Shown: positions 7,087-15,057, counted from the stretch's first letter. The stretch is DNA of 52,302 nucleotides from Bacteroidales bacterium (GCA_017448185.1 JAFSLX010000021.1:1-52302); one strand, 5' to 3'. The notes: generated from the sequence alone by a model not told the origin. A program made the numbers and translations.

Positions 7087-7791
7087 ATGTCAAAAATGGT
7101 TCCGTTCAAGAAGAATATGATTCAGGGTGGCGCTATTGTTCTGGCTGCCTTGGTGTTGGGTATCTTTATGGTTTGCACCGTGAAGACGTTGAAGTCGTAT
7201 GACGACACCGTCAAGGTGCGCGGCCTTTGCGAGAAGGAGGTGCCGGCCGACCGTGTGGTGTGGCGCATCAGCTACAGCGAGAAGAACAACGACCTTGCCG
7301 ACCTGCGTAATACCATCCGTCGCAACAACGACGTGATTGTGAAACTGCTGCGTGAAGCTGGATTCACCGAAGAGGAGGTGAAGGTCGGCAACGCCAGTTA
7401 TGACGACCGCTACACCTACGCCAACAATGTGTCGCAGATTACCTTCCGCTATCAGGCCAACCAGACCGTTACGGTCTTCACCAAGAACCTCGACCTGGTT
7501 CGCAAGCTGCAGCAGACGCTTGAGACCGACCTCGTGAACCAGAACATCCTGGCCAATAGCTGGGCCGACTACCAGTATCTGGGTCTCAACGACATCAAGC
7601 CTGCCATGATTGCCGAGAGCCTCGAGAATGCACGTGTGGCCGCCGACGAGTTTGCAAAGAACAGCCACAGCAAGATTGGCAAAATGCGCACCGCTTCGCA
7701 GGGCTATTTTGAAGTGGAAGACCTCGACGAGAACACCCCGCAGGTGAAGAAAGTCCGCGTGGTGACTACGGTAGAGTACTATTTGAAATAG
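7087..7791 (+). CDS. SIMPL (DUF541) domain protein, membrane-anchored
   Basis: The 234-residue protein has an N-terminal hydrophobic anchor (QGGAIVLAALVLGIFMVCTV, about residues 13-32), then a SIMPL/DUF541 domain: VKVRGLCEKEVPADRVVWRI opens it, the central ...NNDVIVKLLREAGFTEEEVKVGN helix-strand follows, and ARVAADEFAKNSHSKIGKM closes it. The family forms oligomeric periplasmic rings (BP26/YggE type) linked to oxidative-stress and cell-envelope phenotypes; the biochemical role is not settled. The ATG at 7087 is chosen because the only upstream in-frame start lies inside the promoter. It is a single gene with a strong terminator at 7846-7874. Confidence 0.87.
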   Translation: MSKMVPFKKNMIQGGAIVLAALVLGIFMVCTVKTLKSYDDTVKVRGLCEKEVPADRVVWRISYSEKNNDLADLRNTIRRNNDVIVKLLREAGFTEEEVKVGNASYDDRYTYANNVSQITFRYQANQTVTVFTKNLDLVRKLQQTLETDLVNQNILANSWADYQYLGLNDIKPAMIAESLENARVAADEFAKNSHSKIGKMRTASQGYFEVEDLDENTPQVKKVRVVTTVEYYLK

Positions 7792-7845
7792 GACGTCAGT
7801 GGGTGGCACTTGACCATAAATGTACCCGCTATCCACAACATATTG

Positions 7846-7874
7846 AAAAAAAACGCCGCAAAGGCGTTTTTTTT
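7846..7874 (+). terminator. Intrinsic terminator
   Basis: A-tract plus ACGCC, loop GCAAA, GGCGT plus eight T. It ends the SIMPL transcript, and the symmetric A-tract could make it work both ways. Confidence 0.85.
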
Positions 7875-7942
7875 ATTCCCATATTGTAATATTTGGGGGG
7901 TGATAAACGTATATTGTGTAAAACGACTCGAAAAAGCCACGG

Positions 7943-8428
7943 ATGACTATCGCCGAATACAACCACAGTGTACGCAAGATGAGCGACGACCTATACCGGT
8001 TTGCGCTACGCTATTGTGGCATCGGTTCGGATGCCGAGGATGCGGTGCAGGATGTCTTCGTGACCCTGTGGGAGCAGCACGAGCGGGTGGAGGCCTCGGG
8101 AGTGAAAGGGTACCTGATACGGCTACTCTACCGCCGATTGGTTGATATGCACCGCCACAACGAGGTGGTGCGCCGGATGAGGAGCGAGGAAATCGGAACG
8201 GAGAGCGAAGGCCGGAGAACGGAGATAGCGTTCGAGTTGCACGATGCTTTGAACCAAGCACTTGGCCAATTGCCCGAACAACAGCGTGCCTTGGTGCTGC
8301 TACGCGATTTGGAGGGTTACGAGTATGGCGAAATGTCTGCGATGACGGGCCTCAGCGAACAGCAGGTGGGTGTGTATCTCTACCGGGCCCGAAAAACATT
8401 GAAGAAACTTTTGTCGGATTACAGATAA
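7943..8428 (+). CDS. ECF-family RNA polymerase sigma factor
   Basis: The 161-residue protein has the two ECF domains. Region 2 is at about 10-75 (DDLYRFALRYCG, then DAEDAVQDVFVTLWEQH, the core-binding and -10 recognition helices). Region 4 is at about 100-158 (LNQALGQLPEQQRALVLLRDLEGYEYGEMSAMTGLSEQQV, then YRARKTLKKLL, the -35 recognition HTH). It is the first gene of a four-gene operon with an anti-sigma candidate and two outer-membrane proteins, and so likely directs its own operon or envelope genes. The only near-promoter upstream is a weak TATATTGTG at about 7909, which does not match the housekeeping consensus and would fit autoregulation. Confidence 0.92.
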   Translation: MTIAEYNHSVRKMSDDLYRFALRYCGIGSDAEDAVQDVFVTLWEQHERVEASGVKGYLIRLLYRRLVDMHRHNEVVRRMRSEEIGTESEGRRTEIAFELHDALNQALGQLPEQQRALVLLRDLEGYEYGEMSAMTGLSEQQVGVYLYRARKTLKKLLSDYR

Positions 8429-8438
8429 ACAGCATACA

Positions 8439-9086
8439 ATGAAGATAATGATTACACAGGAAAACTACGAAGGTTGGCTGATGCGCTATGCCGACGGTGC
8501 GTTGACAAGCGACGAGCAAGCCGAAGTGGAGCGTTTCCTTGAGGCTCACCCCGAGCTGCGCGACGAGCTGGCGGAGGTGGCCTCGGTGCGTGTCGCGCCC
8601 GTGGTGGCCTCCATGCCCGACAAGGAGCGTCTGCTGCACCGCGAACCGGTGACCGTGTGGCGCCATGTTGCCGCTGCAGTTGCTCTGCTGTTAGTGGCTG
8701 GTGGCGCTGTGTTGTTGCTCGGCAAGCCTGCCGATAGCCCGATGCCGATAGCCCGTACCGAGGTGCCTACCGTACGGATGCTTCCTGCTGATACTGAAAC
8801 TGTAGAGCCTGCTGTAGACCCCGAATGCTGCCCACAGCCGGCTACCTACCATCCATTAAAAAAACACACTGTTCAGCCGTCGGCCGATTTGACGGATGCC
8901 GAAGAGGGTGAAGAGCGGAAAGTGGAGCATGAGGAGTGCGACGCTGTTGTTGCCGAGGAGGTGGCACCAGAACCTGTTCAACCCGAAGAGCCTGCATTGC
9001 CGCCCATGCGTGTGGCCGTGGGTTATGTGGTGACCGATGCGCGTTTGGCAGTCAATCCTTTATATGAAGCTTTTGCATTAAAATAA
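8439..9086 (+). CDS. Putative anti-sigma factor, single-pass membrane protein
   Basis: In this 215-residue protein, residues 1-65 are cytoplasmic and helical (YEGWLMRYADGALTSDEQAEVERFLEAHPELRDEL), matching the N-terminal anti-sigma module of Bacteroidota without the zinc-binding His-Cys-Cys motif. One transmembrane helix follows at about 72-93 (VAAAVALLLVAGGAVLLLG). The periplasmic tail is Pro/Glu-rich and low in predicted structure (EEVAPEPVQPEEPALPP) and ends with GYVVTDARLAVNPLYEAFALK. It starts 10 nt after the sigma gene. The role is inferred from position and topology; sequence conservation is weak. Confidence 0.7.
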   Translation: MKIMITQENYEGWLMRYADGALTSDEQAEVERFLEAHPELRDELAEVASVRVAPVVASMPDKERLLHREPVTVWRHVAAAVALLLVAGGAVLLLGKPADSPMPIARTEVPTVRMLPADTETVEPAVDPECCPQPATYHPLKKHTVQPSADLTDAEEGEERKVEHEECDAVVAEEVAPEPVQPEEPALPPMRVAVGYVVTDARLAVNPLYEAFALK

Positions 9087-9093
9087 AAAGAAG

Positions 9094-10407
9094 ATGAGAA
9101 CGATAAAACACATCCTTATGGTGGCGTTGCTCAGTGCAACGTATGCTGTTTCGGCACAGAACGTCAAACTGCCCATCGTCCTAATGCAGGACTTGCGGCA
9201 GCCTGTTGAGAAAGTGGTGGTTGTGGGTATGCACAATGTCGCTGTGGTGACCGACACGGCAAATTATGTCAGCGTGGTCACCTCTGGCACTTATGACCAG
9301 ATTGAATCGTTGCGTTTCCCGACCGAGACGATGGAACAGAGCGGAAGCCAACTCACTATCACCAAGGATTTTCCGTACAAGGACCGTATCGAAGTTCACA
9401 CTACGGAACTCAGGCTTACGGTAGAATGTGGCGGTGACAGCCGTGTGGAGCTTCGCAGTGCCGACGGCGATACGGTGAATCTTGAGTTTCTGTCGTTTAA
9501 GGCAAATGGGCATGCCTGTGGAATGCTCGACAGCCCCGTCAAGGCAAGTCAGGTTGAACTGCGGTCGGTCGACTATGCCTCCATCCGTTATCACAGTGTC
9601 ATAGGGCCCGATTTGGAGCGTGTGACGGCCGGAGAGGGCCACATCTGGCAAATCAATGTTGCCGATGCCGAGCCGGCATTCCGTTACACAATGCCAATCA
9701 CAGTGCATAGGATTTTTGGTGGCTATGCGTTTGGTGTCAGCGGTTGGTCGTCGAGTCCTTTCGGCGGTATGAATGTGCCGATGGCCAATTATGCAATGGG
9801 TGTTACCGCCTACGGACAGCTGGATATTCGTATTGGTTACAATTACCTGCGTACGCGCCATTGGGACTTTGGTATGGGCTATGCCTCGCATGTGGAGACT
9901 TTCTCGTTCCCGAATGTGTTTATGGGTGTCACAACCGATGCCACCACTGGGGTGTCGCATTTCGGTGCTGTTGACGAGGCCCAATACAACCATCCGAGTT
10001 ATGCAGGGCAGACCTGCGTGAAGCGCAGCCGTATGTCTGTGGTCTACTTTCAGGTTCCGTTGCGGGCCGAATGGCACCGCCGCCTCGATTACAAGGGCGT
10101 ACGTCTTGCTGCCGAGCTGCGCCCCGGTTTTGCCATTGGGAGAAAAAAATCCGTTGTTTTGAGGGAAGTGACATGGACGGAAGGCAGTTATGCTGATCAA
10201 GGGCGTACCGACATTTGGATTGACACCATCGGCGCATTGATCAACCCCTTCCGGTGCGATTTGCGTCTGGAGATAGGATGGAACCATGTGAGTTTCTTTG
10301 TTCAGAGCGCATTGACACCGCTGTTCCGCACTGCCCTCAAGAATGAGCATCCTGCCATCGACGAGAAAATTTTCCCTATGACAATGGGATTCAGTTTCAA
10401 TTTCTAA
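9094..10407 (+). CDS. Outer-membrane protein with N-terminal DUF2807-like repeat domain and C-terminal beta-barrel
   Basis: The 437-residue protein has a signal peptide ending at VSAQ (about residue 22). Residues 25-205 show the VVVGMHNVAVVTDT ... VELRSADGDTVNLEFLS ... VKASQVELRSVDYASI pattern of the right-handed beta-helix DUF2807 (GIN-like) domain. From about 210 the protein alternates aromatic and small residues (GGYAFGVSGW, YGQLDIRIGYNYL, WDFGMGYASH, LRLEIGWNHVSFFVQSALTPLF) and ends in MGFSFNF, with the terminal Phe of outer-membrane barrels. The gene is 7 nt after the anti-sigma gene. Fusion of these two modules is inferred from sequence only. Confidence 0.72.
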   Translation: MRTIKHILMVALLSATYAVSAQNVKLPIVLMQDLRQPVEKVVVVGMHNVAVVTDTANYVSVVTSGTYDQIESLRFPTETMEQSGSQLTITKDFPYKDRIEVHTTELRLTVECGGDSRVELRSADGDTVNLEFLSFKANGHACGMLDSPVKASQVELRSVDYASIRYHSVIGPDLERVTAGEGHIWQINVADAEPAFRYTMPITVHRIFGGYAFGVSGWSSSPFGGMNVPMANYAMGVTAYGQLDIRIGYNYLRTRHWDFGMGYASHVETFSFPNVFMGVTTDATTGVSHFGAVDEAQYNHPSYAGQTCVKRSRMSVVYFQVPLRAEWHRRLDYKGVRLAAELRPGFAIGRKKSVVLREVTWTEGSYADQGRTDIWIDTIGALINPFRCDLRLEIGWNHVSFFVQSALTPLFRTALKNEHPAIDEKIFPMTMGFSFNF

Positions 10408-10429
10408 TTTAATATAGGAGGAATCAATC

Positions 10430-11020
10430 ATGAAGAGGATAATATATACAGCGTTTGTTACCATCGCATTGTATTTCTTGCCACAAACCCCGCTACAGGC
10501 GCAGGGGTTCGATTGGGGACGTGTGAGCTTGGGTGTCGACTATTCCTTCCAGGCTTCTGCCATGCAGCTTGGTTCAGGTCTGCTGCGCAATCACCCTGAG
10601 CGTTCGACTCACTTGCAACTGAATTACCGTCTGTGGCGACGTTGGGAAGTGGGCGTGTATGCAAGTGTAAGAGGTTCGGAAATAGGTTATTCAGGGCGTT
10701 CCAATAATATGGGCTATGTGTCAATTGAAAATGGATATGATGTGGGTTGGGGTGCAGTTGTGCAATGGCATTTAATACCATATCATGAGAAAAAAAGTAT
10801 GGATATTGATATAGTGTTTCGTTTAGGTATGGATATCCCCCAGATGGAAGCCGATATCTGGTGGGGCGGCCTCGGATATTATTATAGTATTGATAAACAC
10901 TTGTCAATCTTTCTGTTCTGTGATTTCGGAACTTTCCGTTTTGGACGAATGAATGATTTTGTCACTGGCCAAAACACCTGGAATCCGCGCTTTTCGATCG
11001 GTCTGCAGTGGCAGCTGTAA
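10430..11020 (+). CDS. Small outer-membrane beta-barrel protein
   Basis: The 196-residue protein has a signal peptide (cleavage near PLQAQG) and then about eight amphipathic strands: VSLGVDYSF, LQLNYRLWRRWEVGVYASV, VGWGAVVQWHLI, IDIVFRLGMDI, WWGGLGYYYSI, LSIFLFCDFGTFRFG, and a final RFSIGLQWQL. This is the length and pattern of an eight-stranded OmpA/OmpW-like barrel. It is the last gene of the sigma operon, 22 nt after the previous gene and 23 nt before the queC promoter. It lacks a periplasmic peptidoglycan-binding domain. Its substrate or role is unknown. Confidence 0.7.
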   Translation: MKRIIYTAFVTIALYFLPQTPLQAQGFDWGRVSLGVDYSFQASAMQLGSGLLRNHPERSTHLQLNYRLWRRWEVGVYASVRGSEIGYSGRSNNMGYVSIENGYDVGWGAVVQWHLIPYHEKKSMDIDIVFRLGMDIPQMEADIWWGGLGYYYSIDKHLSIFLFCDFGTFRFGRMNDFVTGQNTWNPRFSIGLQWQL

Positions 11021-11043
11021 TTGGGTGGTTGTTGCAGAATTAT

Positions 11044-11074
11044 TTTGCCATGTCGGCAAAAAGATGTAATTTTG
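11044..11074 (+). promoter_or_regulatory. Promoter of the queCDEF operon
   Basis: A -33 TTTG (11044-11047) and a -7 TAATTTTG (11067-11074) are spaced exactly 19 bp apart. Transcription should begin near 11080, about 13 nt before the riboswitch candidate. Confidence 0.85.
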
Positions 11075-11092
11075 CAGCCGAAAATAAACCAT

Positions 11093-11128
11093 AGGGGTCT
11101 TCTTGAAAACCCCCTTTAACAAAACAAG
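11093..11128 (+). promoter_or_regulatory. preQ1-I riboswitch (queC leader)
   Basis: P1 is AGGGG (11093-11097) paired with CCCCT (11111-11115). Next come the ligand-contacting U (11098), a loop, the extra C (11110) at the position that pairs with preQ1, and an A-rich strand UUUAACAAAAC. A pseudoknot P2 forms between CUUG (11102-11105) and CAAG (11125-11128). The 3' part UUAACAAAACAAG (from 11116) is the same as I recall it in the Thermoanaerobacter tengcongensis preQ1-I aptamer. The aptamer ends 4 nt before the queC ATG, so ligand binding should block translation start. Queuosine-precursor genes are the usual targets of this class, so function and context agree. Confidence 0.85.
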
Positions 11129-11132
11129 AACA

Positions 11133-11819
11133 ATGACATACGATACGACTGCGGCCGATGTGGGGCCGCGCGATTCAGTGATAATCTATTCCGGAGGGTT
11201 GGACTCGACTACGCTGCTCTACGAGGAACAGGAGCGGATTGCATTGGCCGTTACTTTCGACTATGGCAGCAATCATGCCGCACGTGAGATAGCATGTGCT
11301 TGCTATCATTGCAAGCAGTTGGGCATAGAGCATGTGGTAATTGAACTCGGCTTTATGGGCAAGTATTTCAATTCGTCGCTGCTCAGTGGCGGTGAGGCCA
11401 TTCCCAGTGGAAACTACGATGAGGAAAATATGAAGAGTACCGTGGTGCCGTTTCGCAACGGCATCATGTTGAGCATTGCCTGCGGGTTGGCCGAGAGCCG
11501 TGGTTTAACACGTGTGCTGATTGCCAACCATGGGGGCGACCATGCTATCTATCCCGATTGTCGACCGGAATTTGTAAAGGCCATGAATGGCGCCATGCAG
11601 GCCGGTACCTATGAGGGCGTGCAGTTGGCTGCACCCTACACGAACCTTACCAAGGCTGACCTTGTGAGGCGTGGTGCACGGCTGGACATTGACTACGGTC
11701 ATACCTATTCATGCTACCGCGGGGGTGTGCAGCATTGCGGCACTTGTGGCACCTGCACCGAGCGAAAAGAGGCTTTTCGCGAAGCAGGCGTGCCCGACCC
11801 GACAGTGTATGAGCAATAA
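11133..11819 (+). CDS. queC: 7-cyano-7-deazaguanine synthase (preQ0 synthase)
   Basis: This enzyme makes preQ0 from 7-carboxy-7-deazaguanine, ammonia and ATP. The 228-residue protein has the PP-loop SGGLDST at 20-26 and a C-terminal zinc site: C-Y-R-G-G, then HCGTCGTC, which supplies the four Cys of QueC. The ATG at 11133 is chosen because the upstream in-frame TTG at 11103 lies inside the riboswitch. The gene opens the queC-queD-queE-queF operon, whose product preQ1 is the ligand of the predicted leader riboswitch (feedback control). queC is separated from queD by a 21-nt-period tandem repeat. Confidence 0.96.
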   Translation: MTYDTTAADVGPRDSVIIYSGGLDSTTLLYEEQERIALAVTFDYGSNHAAREIACACYHCKQLGIEHVVIELGFMGKYFNSSLLSGGEAIPSGNYDEENMKSTVVPFRNGIMLSIACGLAESRGLTRVLIANHGGDHAIYPDCRPEFVKAMNGAMQAGTYEGVQLAAPYTNLTKADLVRRGARLDIDYGHTYSCYRGGVQHCGTCGTCTERKEAFREAGVPDPTVYEQ

Positions 11820-11854
11820 ATTTCATTTTTCAACTTATAAATTTCATTTTTCAA
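11816..11854 (+). repeat. Tandem 18-nt direct repeat (period 21) between queC and queD
   Basis: The 18-nt ATAAATTTCATTTTTCAA occurs at 11816-11833 and again, identical, at 11837-11854. The first copy contains the queC stop codon, and the second ends one base before the queD GTG start. It may be a slippage duplication of the initiation region. Confidence 0.85.
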
Positions 11855-11855
11855 A

Positions 11856-12194
11856 GTGTATTACGTTACCAAGCATATTGAAGTCTCCGGGGCACACCGC
11901 CTCGAGCTGGATTACCCCAGCAAATGCACACAGTTGCATGGACATAACTGGCAGATAACCATCCATTGCAAGGCACGTGAACTGGACCATAATGGTATGG
12001 TGGTCGATTTCTCCAAAATCAAGAGCAGTATCACCGACAAGCTGGACCATCAGGTGATAAATGATGTTATAGGCTGTAACCCCACGGCCGAAAATATTGC
12101 CCGTTGGTGTCAGCAGCAGGTGGAAAACTGCTACCGTGTCGATGTGCAGGAAACCACTGGGAATATCGCCACCTACGAAGTTGATGAGCAGTGA
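11856..12194 (+). CDS. queD: 6-carboxy-5,6,7,8-tetrahydropterin synthase
   Basis: This T-fold enzyme converts 7,8-dihydroneopterin triphosphate to 6-carboxytetrahydropterin. The 112-residue protein has the zinc ligands His14, His28 and His30 and the catalytic Cys24 in CTQLHGH. D-F-S (in VVDFSKIKSSI) and the terminal ENI-x-RW helix follow the family pattern. The start is a GTG; the A/T-rich duplication sits directly upstream. Its last four bases overlap the queE start (GTGA), so the two are translationally coupled. Confidence 0.93.
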   Translation: MYYVTKHIEVSGAHRLELDYPSKCTQLHGHNWQITIHCKARELDHNGMVVDFSKIKSSITDKLDHQVINDVIGCNPTAENIARWCQQQVENCYRVDVQETTGNIATYEVDEQ

Positions 12195-12772
12195 AAATAA
12201 ACGAAATATTTTATTCGCTTCAGGGTGAGGGCTACCACAGTGGTATGCCTGCCGCCTTTATTCGTTTCAGCGGCTGTAACTTGCATTGCCCATTCTGCGA
12301 CACACAACATGAAAGCGGTGTGGAAATGACAGAGGAGGAGATTGTCGCCGAAGTAATGCGCTATCCGGTGCAGTTGGTGGTGGTTACAGGAGGCGAACCT
12401 GCGCTGCAACTCACCGAAAGTCTTGTCGATGCCTTGCATGGCATAGGCAAAACGGTGGCCGTAGAGACCAACGGTACGCTTGCACTGCCAAACAATGTTG
12501 ACTGGATAACCATTTCGCCCAAAGATACTTGGCTGGGAGATGAAGCCGTTCCAGTTTTGGGGAAGGCAGACGAACTAAAAGTGGTTTTTGACGGAGAACA
12601 AGCTCCGTCAGCATATAGCAATATTGCTGTCGCTCACCGATTTCTGCAACCCTGTGATACGGGAGATGCTGTGCGCAATGCTGCAATTGTACAAGCCACC
12701 GTCGAATATATCAAAGAAAATCCAGAATGGAGACTTTCCATGCAAATGCATAAGACACTTAATATTAGATAG
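12191..12772 (+). CDS. queE: 7-carboxy-7-deazaguanine synthase (radical SAM)
   Basis: This radical SAM enzyme rearranges 6-carboxytetrahydropterin to 7-carboxy-7-deazaguanine. The 193-residue protein has the [4Fe-4S] ligands C29-x3-C33-x2-C36, a QueE-typical opening (EIFYSLQGEGYHSG), the GGEP motif near 66-69, and the VETNGT segment near 95-100. The short form fits the minimal QueE subgroup. The GTG start overlaps the queD stop, and the queF ATG follows 3 nt after its stop. Confidence 0.95.
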   Translation: MKINEIFYSLQGEGYHSGMPAAFIRFSGCNLHCPFCDTQHESGVEMTEEEIVAEVMRYPVQLVVVTGGEPALQLTESLVDALHGIGKTVAVETNGTLALPNNVDWITISPKDTWLGDEAVPVLGKADELKVVFDGEQAPSAYSNIAVAHRFLQPCDTGDAVRNAAIVQATVEYIKENPEWRLSMQMHKTLNIR

Positions 12773-12775
12773 AAA

Positions 12776-13237
12776 ATGAGTAATCGAGAACAAGATAACT
12801 TGCAGTCGCTCGGTCACAAGGCTGACATCCCTGAAACCTATGCACCTGAGGTGCTTGAGGCATTCGAAAACCGTCATCCAGAGCGTGATTATTGGGTGGA
12901 GTTTCTTTGCCCCGAGTTTACCTCGCTATGTCCCATCACAGGTCAGCCCGACTTTGCCGAGGTGCGTATTCTTTACATTCCCGACAAACGTATGGTGGAG
13001 AGCAAGAGCCTTAAACTCTATCTCTTTTCGTTCCGCAATCACGGCGATTTCCATGAGGACTGCGTAAATATCATCCTCGATGATTTGGTGAAGTTGATGG
13101 ATCCACGCTATATTGAGGTTTTGGGTCTTTTTGTTCCGCGTGGAGGTATCAGTATCCATCCCTATGCAAATTACGGTCGTCCTGGTACTCAATATGAGAC
13201 CTTGGCGGAGCACCGACTAAGAAATTATAAGATTTGA
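12776..13237 (+). CDS. queF: NADPH-dependent 7-cyano-7-deazaguanine reductase
   Basis: This enzyme reduces the nitrile preQ0 to the amine preQ1, the ligand of the predicted leader riboswitch and the substrate of tRNA-guanine transglycosylase. The 153-residue unimodular (YkvM-like) form shows the catalytic Cys52 in [11 protein letters not shown] and the QueF signature [20 protein letters not shown] near 75-94. Its last 13 nt overlap the 3' end of the convergent lipoprotein gene at 13225-14181. GTP cyclohydrolase I, which supplies the first precursor, is not in the window. Confidence 0.96.
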   Translation: MSNREQDNLQSLGHKADIPETYAPEVLEAFENRHPERDYWVEFLCPEFTSLCPITGQPDFAEVRILYIPDKRMVESKSLKLYLFSFRNHGDFHEDCVNIILDDLVKLMDPRYIEVLGLFVPRGGISIHPYANYGRPGTQYETLAEHRLRNYKI

Positions 13238-14181
13238 TTTCTGCGGCAGGCCAGCTTTCCGACTATCCAGAAGATGCCAATGAGAAGTGTCATCGTTAAG
13301 ACGCAAGCCCACCAGTTGATAACGTCGGAGTGTTCTTCAATCAGGTAGTCTCCTTGTATCAGTCGGTTGGCACAAATCAGATGCTCTGTCATGTGGCCAT
13401 TGGGTAGGTTGGTGCGCCAGATGACTCGTGTGTCGAGGTTCCATAGCTCTTTGGCTCGCAAGAGCGCGTCGAATCCTACGCTATTTATTCTGTTGATGAA
13501 TTCGAGTTCAGGGAATGCAGTTGACACAGCTCCAATGGATTTGAATTCATTGGGTAAGCTGTTGAGGACAAGGGTCAATAGGGTGTCATGGTATTGGGTC
13601 AACAAAGCTCGCTGTGTGCTGTCGCAGCAGGCGGTATACGCGGCCATTTCTCTTTCGAAAAGGCAGTGGCTCCACCATTTTACATATTTGGTGTTCAGTT
13701 TGTCGAGCATGTCATAGATGTCGGTGCCAGTCCAGTCGCTGGGCAGCTCATTGGGGGTGAAAAGCAGTTTTTGTTCGTCGGTTGTGAGGTATTTATCAAT
13801 AGGTACGGGGAGGCTGTCCAACTGTGAAAAACGGGCGGTATAGTGGAAGCGAGTGGTGAACCAGCGGAAACTTTTGTCAACGGTTACTTCGGGTTGCAAC
13901 ATGCGCGGCAAACTGTCGAGTTGCAGGGTCCATTCGCCATGGACGATGTCGGTGGTATAAGTGTATCGCATGGTATCTTTTTCGCTTCGGAAGTCGAATG
14001 ACTGTGGTGTGGCAATGGAATCTTCTTGCCAGCCATTGAAACTGGCATCGTCTCTGGTACGGGTGAGTATTTGACGCGAACCGTCAAGGTTGCGTTTAAC
14101 GGTGTCGATAGCCACAAAGTGTTCTGCACATGAGACCAGCATCAACGATGCCGCTGCAAGGATAATGACATGACGTTTCAT
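13225..14181 (-). CDS. Lipoprotein with C-terminal transmembrane helix, ECF-operon gene 3
   Basis: The 318-residue protein has a type II signal peptide and lipobox LVSC (C18). The long periplasmic part has no recognised motif but alternates strands and acidic helices. A strongly hydrophobic segment near the C-terminus ([19 protein letters not shown]) is followed by a basic tail [11 protein letters not shown] protein tethered at both ends is unusual for a lipoprotein. Its ATG overlaps the stop of the upstream small membrane gene (ATGA). The operon is sigma, small membrane protein, this. It might be a sensor or envelope substrate of the sigma system; that is inference. It converges with queF. 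Confidence 0.75.
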   Translation of the reverse strand: MKRHVIILAAASLMLVSCAEHFVAIDTVKRNLDGSRQILTRTRDDASFNGWQEDSIATPQSFDFRSEKDTMRYTYTTDIVHGEWTLQLDSLPRMLQPEVTVDKSFRWFTTRFHYTARFSQLDSLPVPIDKYLTTDEQKLLFTPNELPSDWTGTDIYDMLDKLNTKYVKWWSHCLFEREMAAYTACCDSTQRALLTQYHDTLLTLVLNSLPNEFKSIGAVSTAFPELEFINRINSVGFDALLRAKELWNLDTRVIWRTNLPNGHMTEHLICANRLIQGDYLIEEHSDVINWWACVLTMTLLIGIFWIVGKLACRRNQIL

Positions 14182-14483
14182 ATTATTGTTTTTTGATGGT
14201 TGCGGATTGAATTCTTGTATCCTGTCAGCGGTGCTGGCAAATCGTTGGGAGAGGATTGGATGGTGGCGCTGATGGCTTCGGCCAGGGTGATGGTCTTCTC
14301 GGAACGGGGGTGCATGAAGTAGGCCGAAGTTCCTACTGCAAGGACAATTACCAAAGAAAAGATGAGTTGGTGTTGTTGTCGACGGCGATGCAGGGTGCGA
14401 CGCATGCCATCAATGATGGCATCGGTGTCGGGTACGTCGACGGGTACATGTTGCGTCTTTTCTATCAGTTCTTTATATTCCAT
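14178..14483 (-). CDS. Small single-pass membrane protein, candidate anti-sigma factor
   Basis: In this 101-residue protein, residues 1-36 are a polar, helical cytoplasmic part (VDVPDTDAIIDGMRRTLHRRR), one transmembrane helix spans about 40-58 (LIFSLVIVLAVGTSAYFM), and about 43 periplasmic residues follow. The gene start overlaps the sigma gene's 3' end by 11 nt (14473-14483), and its stop overlaps the next gene. This coupling, the topology and its place after an ECF gene suggest an anti-sigma role, but no family is recognised. Confidence 0.72.
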   Translation of the reverse strand: MEYKELIEKTQHVPVDVPDTDAIIDGMRRTLHRRRQQHQLIFSLVIVLAVGTSAYFMHPRSEKTITLAEAISATIQSSPNDLPAPLTGYKNSIRNHQKTII

Positions 14484-15006
14484 ATTCTTTCAGTTTTTCT
14501 CTTACTTTGTTGCGTGCCACAGACAGGTTGGCTTTCACTTGGTCGACAGTCATACGGACAGCCTTGGCGGTGGTTTCGGCATCAAGGTCTTCTATTACAC
14601 GTAGTTTGTAAACCATACGCTGCTTGGTTGGCAGGTCCTCGATAGCTTGATGTAGTAAGTGTAGGAGTTCGTCGGTGGCCATGTCATCAGGATAGGCGAC
14701 ATCAATGGGCATTTCGGCGATGGTCTTGCGGTGGCGTTGTTTGCGACGTAGCTCATCGTAACAGCGGCGGGCGCAGATGGTGCAGAGCCAGGTGGAAAGG
14801 CTTTGGCCCGGGTTGTATCGACGGGAATGTTTCCAGAGTCGGATGAAGGTCTCCTGTACGGCATCGCTGGCATCGTCGCGGTCGTTCAGTAGACGGTAGG
14901 CAAGCCGAAAGAGGCGTTCGCGGTGGCGTTCGATAAGTTCTCGCAGTGCTGTTTCGCTTCCTCTTTGAAGTTGCCGCATGAGTTCTATGTCCGATGTGCT
15001 GTTCAT
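14473..15006 (-). CDS. ECF-family RNA polymerase sigma factor
   Basis: The 177-residue protein has region 2 at about 22-85 (LIERHRERLFRLAYRLLNDRDDASDAVQETFIRLWKH) and region 4 at about 118-172 (EDLPTKQRMVYKLRVIEDLDAETTAKAVRMTVDQVKANLSVARNKVREKL). It is a typical Bacteroidota ECF group member and differs clearly from the sigma factor at 7943. It starts a three-gene minus-strand operon with translational overlaps throughout. A -7 match at 15032-15039 lies 26 nt upstream of the ATG. Confidence 0.93.
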   Translation of the reverse strand: MNSTSDIELMRQLQRGSETALRELIERHRERLFRLAYRLLNDRDDASDAVQETFIRLWKHSRRYNPGQSLSTWLCTICARRCYDELRRKQRHRKTIAEMPIDVAYPDDMATDELLHLLHQAIEDLPTKQRMVYKLRVIEDLDAETTAKAVRMTVDQVKANLSVARNKVREKLKEYGI

Positions 15007-15031
15007 TTGTATTATATACGCTTGAACTGGC

Positions 15032-15039
15032 CAAAAGTA
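15032..15039 (-). promoter_or_regulatory. -7 promoter element of the second ECF operon
   Basis: The minus strand reads TACTTTTG (TAnnTTTG) between the helicase stop and the sigma start. Confidence 0.55.
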
Positions 15040-15057
15040 AAATTGGACATGGAAAAA

